Assembly (NCBI RefSeq): GCF_963259705.1
Contig: NC_081842.1
Span: forward strand, 181,230,349 to 181,294,348
Length of the DNA stretch: 64,000 nucleotides
From: Myotis daubentonii
Taxonomy: Eukaryota > Chordata > Mammalia > Chiroptera > Vespertilionidae
Reading direction: 5' to 3'
In this document: piece after piece, positions 56,813 to 64,000 of the stretch
How positions within the stretch are numbered: position 1 is the first letter of the stretch
Layout of the letters: every line of letters starts with the position of its first letter
Translations under genes and position numbers: made by a program
The notes under the pieces: generated by a model
Told to the model about the DNA's origin: nothing
The model's input: only the letters and a program-made list of their open reading frames with translations
Database searches by the model: none

Positions 56813-59215
56813 CTCTTGCATTTAGAACAATATATTATAGGTCCCATCAGAGCTTCCAGTGGTAGCTTATTGTTAACCCACTTTTTATTAGAAACTGGGT
56901 CTCAGAGGGGTTAAAATATGTAAAATGAAGACTCAATGAAGAGATGGACATCCTTGAAGGCAGCTTTTAGAAGCTGGAGGGTGGGCTGGAACAGGTTAAA
57001 TGAAAGTGGAAAAACCAGGAGAAAGGTTATCACAACTGTCCAGAGGAACAGGATTTGAGAGCTTGGACCACACAGGCCACCTGGGAATATACTGGAAATA
57101 TTGTAAAGGTAGGTCATTGCCCAAAGTCATGTAACAAAGTAGTGAAAAAAAAGTCTTAGAACCCAGGTCTTGGGCTTCTAGCCCAATGCTTTTTCTCTTA
57201 CTTCATATTCCTTCCTGCCTAGTGCAAAAGGTTTCTTGTAAGATAAATGGAAATGTACATTTAACAAGCCTTGAAACTTAAAGAACAAATGTAAAAAGAA
57301 AGAGCACATTGATAAATGGGCTCCGAAAGCAAACCATGTAAAATGGCTTCCACTTGCTCTAACAACCCCCGCCCCCAAGTGAACCCCCCCTTCCCTTGTT
57401 CCTGCTCCCTTGCCACCTTCAGCAGAAGAAACACAGAGAATGAATGAAGAGCTGTAGGAATTAACTTAGTGAGGAAACTGTATATAGTTTAGAGCAGCTT
57501 AACAGAGTACTTTTTATATGTCTGTTGAATTTAGCAACAAAAAAACTGGGGTTTGTGGTTTGTATGTCTTCCCCCCCCACACTTTATTTCTCCATTAATT
57601 CATTTTTATTGAATTTTATGAAACTGTTGGTCCATGATAGACTGAAAACTTTAAAAACCAGTTTTGAGATGGTGAGAAGCATGGTTATGGCGGAAAGTCC
57701 TGGATTTGAAATTGAGAACTAGTCTTTGGCAGCACAGCCAGTGACACCCACCTCCGTCCCTCCCCTCCAAACAACACCCCGCTTCCCCGCGAGGGAACTT
57801 AGGAGGACAGTGAGCCTCCCTGGGCCTTTTACAACTTGCCCTAAAAAGTTAGCACATCAGAGGATGGCTCTATGTTAAAAATCAAATCACCATTTGGTGT
57901 CTGTGGGAGGGGTGGTGTTGGAGGGAAGGGGAAAGGCAGAAAGGGGAGGAGAGAGGTAGGAAGGAGAAATAAAATAAAGATCATACACTTGACTTCCTTT
58001 TTATTATCTTCATTATTTTGTGAAGGAGACTGGAAAAGGCAGAAGGCAATTATTTCCCCCCACTTTAAAGAAAACCACACACTACAAATAAAGAAGATGA
58101 AGTCTCAGTTCCCTTCTGGAAAGTGCTAATAGTCAAGGGGCATGACCCAGCTTCTCCCAGTGCCCAGGAGGGTCCACAGCTGCCGGTGACGTCATGTCCT
58201 GTACTGGGTCCTGCCCCAGCCCAGCCTCCACCCGGCTAGTGGGACAGAGCTGCTGCAGTTGCTTCTCTCCAGATGCTGCCCCTCAAGCTCATGTTTGCCA
58301 GCAGGAACTAGAAAGCCCTTCCTACCCCTACCAGGGTTTGGATCATCCAATTTCCTACTGGTAGAACTGAGAACATTTCAGATCCGGATCTCTAATGCTT
58401 TCGCTTTACATATGGAGAAATTGAGGCCCCAGGATGGGGGACCCAGGTCTCTTGACTCTCAAATAGAGGTTCCCTTTCCCCTGCTCCTTTATAGCTCCCT
58501 GTCCTGAGCCCCTCTCTTTGTCTCATTAAATATTTGTGCCAGGAGCAATCCTAGCGTCTGGCTGTGAGTTCATTTTTCACTCTGAAATTCCTCAGGCAGG
58601 TAATTTTATTTCCATTGCCCTGAGGGAAGGAATTCATGAAGCATGTGGCACAAAGTTCAAAAAGACTGGCAGAAGGAAAATATACCCACCCACCTCCCTC
58701 CCTCCCTCCTGGCCCGCCCCGGCCCAACCATTTCTCATCTTGTCCTACCGTACAAATCAAATACAAGTCTACTTGAAAGAGAAAACCTTTGCTAGTGTTT
58801 TTTAAGTTAAGTGCAGCCAAGGGTGATGGCTGCCCCAGACTCACAGGCCATCTTTCAGGATCGTGGGGTGCCGAAGTTGAGTTTGGCGAGCAGGGCTGTT
58901 ATGTAAAACCAGGCAGGTGGGTTGTATTTTGTTCCCTGCCCCACCAGGTTTTCCTCCCTTCAATCAAGTGTTTGAGGGTTTCCTTTGCCCAAACCTGAAT
59001 ATTCCAAGTTCCTTCTTTATCATCTTTGCCAACAAATTTGCACCTGAAATTTCCTGTTGCTTCCTCCTGAAACAGCTTATCCCAGTGTCTCAGGGATAAC
59101 CCCCATTAAGACAGAAGCTTTGATGCCTTGCCAACAGAGAGTGCCAGAAGCACCCGGATTTTCCAAACAGCTGGCCAAATTCAGTAACCATTATTGTGCT
59201 AATTTAAAAATTTAT
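56813..59215. other. Non-coding stretch, partly GC-richer
   Basis: No gene named. GC-richer blocks near 57360-57420, 57730-57800 and 58140-58250 lack a CpG cluster. A palindromic CRE motif is at 58187-58194. A CCTCC-rich run is at 58688-58730. Confidence 0.4.
58187..58194. promoter_or_regulatory. CRE consensus motif
   Basis: Full palindrome TGACGTCA, the CREB/ATF site, in a GC-richer unique block. CpG-bearing CRE sites are depleted in mammalian DNA, so survival is mildly notable. No promoter, TSS or exon is visible nearby; function is inference. Confidence 0.35.
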
Positions 59216-59218
59216 TTT

Positions 59219-59236
59219 ACACACACACACACACAT
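59219..59236. repeat. Short (CA)n run
   Basis: About nine CA units. Confidence 0.95.
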
Positions 59237-59284
59237 TTTTATGCTTTAAAGGTACGTACAAGTTGAAAATTCTGTCTTAGAAGA

Positions 59285-59500
59285 AGTAGGGGTTAAAAAC
59301 ATGGATCAGGCAGACTTGGGGACTAATCCCATTTCAGCTACTTAGTAGTTATGTGCCCTTGACCAGTCAACTAAACCCCTCTGGGTCTCAAATTGTGATA
59401 ATAAAAGTGCCTCAATCTCATGAGGCACTCAGAAGAATAACTAAAATTATCCATGTAAAAGACTTAGCACAGCCCAAGCATATCGAACATTTATTGCATA
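59285..59500 (+). repeat. MIR SINE
   Basis: 'taaaaacatggatcaggcag', 'ctacttagtagttatgtgcc', 'cttgaccagtcaactaaacc' and 'aaattgtgataataaaagtg' give a sense MIR, near full length. Confidence 0.8.
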
Positions 59501-59540
59501 CTTTTGTAAGTATTAATATGATTATGAATATGATATATGA

Positions 59541-59872
59541 CCCTATATAATAAAAGCCTAATATGCTAATCGACCGACCAGCAGAACAACTGGCAGAACG
59601 ACCAGTCGCTATGATGTGCACTGACCAACAGGGGGCAGACACTCAACACAGGAGCTTCCCCCAGCCTGCAGGCCCGAGGCCAGCCAAGGTGGGTGTCAAG
59701 GCCCCGCCCCATCACCCCACTTGTCGCCCCGCACTCTGGTGGTGGTGGCAGGGGGTGAGGCCGGCAAGTGTGCCCCCCAATCGCCCTGCCCGTTGCCCCA
59801 CAGATCAGCCCTGATCGCCGGCCAGGCCTAGGGGCCCTACCCATGAATGAATTTTGTGCACTGGGCCTCTAG
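59541..59872 (+). mobile_element. Non-autonomous HeliBat Helitron
   Basis: About 332 bp. Starts CCCTATATAATAAAAGCC after A (first base T changed to C); contains 'aatatgctaatcgaccgacc', 'cgctatgatgtgcactgacc' and 'aacagggggcagacactcaa'; ends AATTTTGTGCACTGGGCC then TCTAG before T. GC-rich interior with no coding. Confidence 0.95.
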
Positions 59873-59885
59873 TATGAAATGAGAT

Positions 59886-59905
59886 GATATGCACCGGGCC
59901 TCTTC
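59886..59905 (+). repeat. Remnant of a second Helitron 3' end
   Basis: GATATGCACCGGGCCTCTTC repeats the HeliBat terminus (GTGCACCGGGCCTCTAG) only 14 bases after the intact CTAG, with CTAG decayed to CTTC. Suggests a second, mostly lost element or a tandem end. Confidence 0.6.
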
Positions 59906-61015
59906 AATATATATATATATACATATTTCTTACTCTTGGAATTGGATATTTGAGGGGCAGAGATTCTTCTTGCACAGGCTGTGTCAATGTTTGTCCATTC
60001 TGTAGACTCATACTCTCCTGAATGTGCCATCCAAAGTCCTGCTCTTGGGGAAAATAATAGAAAATCTACATGTCCTCAGGTCCAAGCTCTGCCATGCAAT
60101 ACAACACAACCAACAATGAAGCCAGAACATTTACCTTCATCCCTATGTTTCTTGTGTTTATTTCTCAATTGGTTTAGAACTTGTAGGGAGAATGGAGATT
60201 ATTATAATTCTTTAACCCCTATCCATGAGGCATTGCTTTTAACTATGATTCCAAAGCATCTTTCCCTTCTATTTTTCTATATGGTCTCATAACACTGAAG
60301 CAAAGACTTAGGGGAAAAGTAAATTTACAAATAAGTATTTTTTTTCCATTTGTAGACCAGAACATTAATAATATTGTATAAGAGAAAAACAATGGTCTCC
60401 ATACTCCATCCAAACTACCTCATGTGGCTTGAAAATTTTATAATATTTCCTGGAAATACTGTTAGTCAAGAAAGAACTCACCATAAGTGCTTCCATTTGT
60501 TGTTTTATGTATTTTATATTTGCTTCCATTATGGAACCAGCCCCCTTAAAGCCAGAAACTGTGCATTTAAAAAAAATGTGTATAGAACAATAATTTTTCT
60601 TAAGGTTTATTTCACTTAAAAATAAAATTAAATCCACCATGGATCAAATGAAATGACCCAAGAAAAGACAACCCTTGTCTTCCTGCAGGTCTTTTCATAA
60701 CAGGAGGACTAAAATTTCCAAGGTATCATTTTTACTGTTTTCCTAAATCGTTAACATATTGAAAACAGCTGTTAGGGGCAAAAAGCTAAAGGGAAAATGC
60801 TGATGGTATCTTTTTCTCTCCCACGTGAGTCTATCCACTGACCAGCAGGTCATCTCTGTTCCTTTGTGATATGAGAAAGATGAAATTCAGTGGAAATCCA
60901 TTGTTTCATAAAAGGCCATTCTTCCTGCCTCATTGGATTTCTGAAAGCTTAATTTTCTGCCCAGGTGCATTTAACCAGGTTGTTAAGTCTCTCTCATCAG
61001 GACCACAAGTTAAAT
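59906..61015. other. Non-coding stretch, no gene
   Basis: Begins with a short TA run. No exon, RNA or named repeat. Confidence 0.4.
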
Positions 61016-61019
61016 AAGG

Positions 61020-61240
61020 ACCAGAAGCAGTCATTTACTGTCTATCTGCCTAAGTCACCTTGCCTAGTTTTTGGTTCAACCACACAAGATAGGTGTTTTT
61101 ATCCACATTTTATAAATAAGGAACAACAATTCTGAGATGCCAAAAGATACAGGGCCTTTCCAAGGTCACGAAACCTAGTGGGTGGCTGAGAAGAAAATGA
61201 AATCTCGACTCAGCTGACTCCAGAGCTAGGATTATCAACT
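61020..61240 (-). repeat. MIR SINE, antisense
   Basis: 'taggtgtttttatccacatt', 'ttataaataaggaacaacaa', 'cctttccaaggtcacgaaac' and 'aaatctcgactcagctgact' give the antisense MIR order. Confidence 0.65.
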
Positions 61241-61563
61241 GAAATGACGTGGTTTCAGAGGAAACTCCAGACCATTGGAAGACAAAGGGAGCATGCACAG
61301 ATATTGCAGAACTAGTGAGGCGGAAGCTATAGACTTAGAAAATGTTTAGCAAATGAGCAGGGCATAAAATTCCGTGTTAAGGTGAAACCATCTGAAGCGA
61401 CCTCATTTTCTCCCATAAAGCAAGTTTTAGGAAAGGAAAAAAAAGGTCTGAGTGGGCACAAGGCATTGATATGGTCGGTGATTTTCCCTATTACTGGCTG
61501 CCAATTAAGAGAAGCTAAAAGAAAGCCTGCTCCCTTGGAGTTGTAGCCCTGCCACCAGGTAAA

Positions 61564-61591
61564 ATCTCATTGCTCATAAGAGCAATGAGAT
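61564..61591. repeat. Perfect 12-bp hairpin
   Basis: ATCTCATTGCTC and GAGCAATGAGAT are exact reverse complements around the loop ATAA. Not followed by a T-run; not a terminator in this genome type. May be chance or a small structured site. Confidence 0.7.
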
Positions 61592-61599
61592 GGTGAGAT

Positions 61600-62180
61600 C
61601 AGAAACCCTATCTCCTTTTCCTTTGACACCGTGCAGTTGCTATGGAAAGTACCAGAAAGTTCTATGTTCTAGAAGACTCCAGGGTGGTAGTGGTGGTAAT
61701 CGGGGGGTGGGATGATATTGCTCCACCCTGCCCCCCACCCTCAGTTTCCTTCTCAGGCATGTCCCAGCAGTGGAGTAATTAGACCAAGGAGGATATGTAT
61801 CAGGAAGTTCTGTCCCCAGAGGCCCGTCCAGACTTGTTTAAAGACAGCTGCTGTGATCTGTGATCGTTAAAATGAAATAAGACATGTAACCAGATTATGG
61901 GGAAATTATTGCTATTAACAGCAATAATTACCCTCTGTTCAAGTAGCTTCCTGAAATAAAATAAAAAAACAAACATCAAAGCAGGAGCTTTCAATTACTT
62001 TTCTTAGCACCCTCCATGAACCCTTTGGGTATGTGATATGCATCAGAGAGACAATTGGGGTCTGGGAGGGGGAAGGAGGGTGCCTACAGGCACACACAAA
62101 TGCATCAGAGAATGCATGGATATTTCGTACTTTATCATATATAATTGTGTGCATACCTATTTTCATTTTTTAAAAAATTA
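61600..62180. other. Non-coding stretch, no gene
   Basis: No gene or named repeat. A second short inverted pair lies at 61904-61930 ('attattgctattaacagcaa' followed by TAAT). Confidence 0.4.
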
Positions 62181-62185
62181 GTGAA

Positions 62186-62391
62186 GCCCTAACCGGTTTG
62201 GCTCAGTGGATAGAGCATCAGCCTGCAGACTCAAGGGTCCCAGGTTCGATTCTGGTCAAGGGCATGTACCTTGGTTGTGGGCACATCCCCAGTAGGGAGT
62301 GTGCAGGAGGCAGCTGATTGATGTTTCTCTCATATCGATGTTTCTAACTCTCTATCCCTCTCCCTTCCTGTCTGTAAAAAAAAAAAAAAAT
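62186..62391 (+). repeat. Ves SINE
   Basis: 'gccctaaccggtttggctca', 'tggatagagcatcagcctgc', 'caggttcgattctggtcaag', 'caggaggcagctgattgatg' and a pure A tail of about 15. Flanks AAAAATTAGTGAAG and AAAAATTGTGAAG form a near-perfect duplication. Pure A tail suggests a young copy. Confidence 0.96.
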
Positions 62392-62876
62392 TGTGAAGAC
62401 CTGTTGTGTGTTAGGCTCTGTCAGAGGTGCTGTGGATACCAACCCAAATAAGACTGAATCTCTCCCCCCCAGAAGCTCGGGAGGTAGAGAGAAAAATACA
62501 ATGCAGCACGGTGAGTGCTGAGCTAAAGGGAAGCCGGGGTGGCTACAGTGACACCATGGAGCAAGCCTCATTCCACCTGGGGATAAGGGGCAGTGGACTT
62601 CCTGGAGGAGGGGCTGCCTAAGCCACATCTTGGCGGATGTGCAGGAGTGCGATGGCAAAGGAGGTTGGGCAGGACTTCTGAGCAGAGGGTCCAGTACAAC
62701 TAAGGATCCAGTGGTTTGAGACAAAGAGCTATCATCATCTCAGTCACTGGAGATGGGGCTGTAGATGGAACAGGTAATAGACAAACTACAGAAATTTATG
62801 AAGATTTTTAAGCAGGGAGAAAAGTGTTTATTTTACAAAGACAGTAAGTCTTTGTGTAAGACCAATAGAAACCAGT

Positions 62877-62915
62877 TTGGAGGGAGGAAGGGAGAAAGGG
62901 AGGGAGGGAGGGAGG

Positions 62916-62967
<52 letters not shown>
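62877..62967. repeat. (GGGA)n/(GA)n compound repeat
   Basis: GGGA units then a GA run of about 45 bases; purine-only on the plus strand. Confidence 0.97.
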
Positions 62968-62969
<2 letters not shown>

Positions 62970-63291
62970 TTAGAAGACTGTTGCAGGAAACCATGGTAGA
63001 AAAGAACCCTGAACCTATGGTCAAAAGAGTATGGATAACAGAAATCTTTGAGAATTAAAAACTTATAAGATTTGGTTGGTGGAGGATATAGACAAGGATG
63101 ATATTCAAAAGGTTCAAATACCAGAACAGCACAGGCACTGGCCAATCAGAATGGACACCAGCCGAACACAACTGGCACAGCCAGCTCATGCATCCCAGTT
63201 GTTTATAAATGTTCTTCCAACCAGGTCAACCCCCTGAGGGCACCAGGGTGAGGTATGTTCTTTTCACCAGGATTTCTTCTCTCCCCTGCTG

Positions 63292-63660
63292 TGCTAGATT
63301 GATTGCATTGATGGCCCCCATTTTTACTCCTCCCTGTCATTTCAGAATTGGAATTTTTCTCATAAAAGCAGAGTATATTCTGTACACCACGCGACTCACC
63401 TTAGCCAATATGACCAGGTAGAAGAAATGAGCCTAGCACCCAGAGGCCTACCTGTTTCTTCTTGCTCACTTGCACCTCTGCCATTGTCATAAGGCCATGC
63501 CCAGGCTAGTCTGCAAAAGAATGAGACACTCAGAGCAAAACAGTCACCCCACTGAGGCCGTGCTGTATCAGCCAACTGCCAGCCAACCTCAGACATGTGA
63601 TCAAGCCCAGATAAGATCAGCAAAACTACCCAGCTGATTCCCAGCTAGCTCCTGACAGAG
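63292..63660 (+). repeat. MLT1-like MaLR LTR
   Basis: Starts 'tgtgctagattgattgcatt' with 'gatggcccccatttttactc', then 'ataaggccatgcccaggcta', 'gagacactcagagcaaaac' and 'caagcccagataagatcagc', the layout of an MLT1-class LTR. The 3' end is degraded. No internal genes. Confidence 0.6.
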
Positions 63661-64000
63661 AACTATGCTTATCATCAAATGCATTGATGTCTTTTGCATT
63701 GGTTGGTTGTTACACACACTGATTATGGTGATAGACAACAGATATACCCTCTCTCCAACCCCTGCTTTTCAAAGTACTCATATCCATAACTGTTTTACAA
63801 AACACTCCTTGTATCATCCAACTCTCTTACCAACATTTTTTATACAAAGGAATCAAAAATATTTAATGGGGAAAATACCTAAAAATAAATCTTCAGGTGG
63901 CTTACAGGCTAAGGTCTCAAAATCCCTAGCTCCAAAAACCTTCTGGGAAACACACGGATAGCAGGAAATGCACAGGTGGGCACTTAACTAGAGCATCTCT
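63661..64000. other. Unique sequence, no gene
   Basis: One 98-codon frame (63665-63961) without a domain. Nothing else recognised. Confidence 0.35.

Noticed and set aside
56258..56821. Longest open frame, 187 codons on the minus strand
   Set aside because: It starts in a GTG repeat read as poly-Thr and crosses a MIR SINE.
58140..58250. CpG island or promoter
   Set aside because: Too few CpG dinucleotides; GC-richer only.
61564..61591. Rho-independent terminator
   Set aside because: Mammalian nuclear context and no T-run after the stem.

Overview
This window is mammalian nuclear DNA, almost certainly from a vespertilionid bat. Two repeat groups carry that inference. There are ten tRNA-derived SINEs of the bat Ves type, with tRNA-like A and B boxes, a pyrimidine-rich 3' part and an AATCAATAAAA tail. 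There are four non-autonomous Helitrons of the HeliBat type: they open TCCTATATAATAAAAG or TCTATATATATAAAAG, close with GTGCACC-rich GGCCTCTAG after a small hairpin, and sit between A and T. HeliBats are known as a vespertilionid speciality. Two young copies of a hAT-type short element agree with this. The species is not determined.

I find no protein-coding gene, exon, tRNA or rRNA that I can support. Open frames are short, end at random and mostly run through repeats. The stretch is best read as intergenic or deep-intron sequence, about half of it recognisable as transposable-element remains.

Layout. 1-9 kb: old MIR and L2 fragments and some hairpins. 9.4-9.9 kb: antisense MLT1-like LTR. 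10.6 and 13.2 kb: Ves SINEs. 19.1-19.5 kb: 3' end of a bat L1 on the minus strand. 20.6-21.3 kb: old LTR-like repeat carrying a mariner MITE and GATA/CA microsatellites. 22.4-23.7 kb: two old hAT MITEs. 24.5-24.7 kb: unique sequence with two AP-1 sites in a dyad. 25.0-26.8 kb: Ves SINE, HeliBat, and a second HeliBat split by a hAT. 28.5-29.8 kb: MLT1 LTR with three Ves SINEs in a row. 31.9-32.3 kb: Ves SINE joined to a CT/GA/GAAA tract. 34-35.5 kb: old LTR-like repeat, G-run and young hAT. 37.2-39.8 kb: old L1M copy broken by an unidentified 460-bp segment and a Ves SINE. 41.6-42.0 kb: second copy of the 34-kb LTR-like family. 43.7-43.85 kb: near-perfect 57-bp-arm palindrome between TTAA sites. 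46.0-46.4 kb: young hAT inside an older hAT. 46.7-47.6 kb: class II ERV solo LTR, minus strand. 49.8-50.9 kb: L1M with a Ves SINE and a HeliBat inside. 59.5-59.9 kb: HeliBat followed by a second Helitron end. 62.2-63.7 kb: Ves SINE, GA tract and MLT1-like LTR.

The value of the window lies in its nested insertions, which give a relative order of events: L2/MIR/MLT1/L1M/MER5-like first, then HeliBat and bat hAT and Ves insertions. The most unusual single item is the TTAA-bounded palindrome at 43716-43845, which could be an undescribed short DNA transposon or a hairpin RNA source. Family names for old repeats come from memory of consensus sequences and need a repeat-library search.
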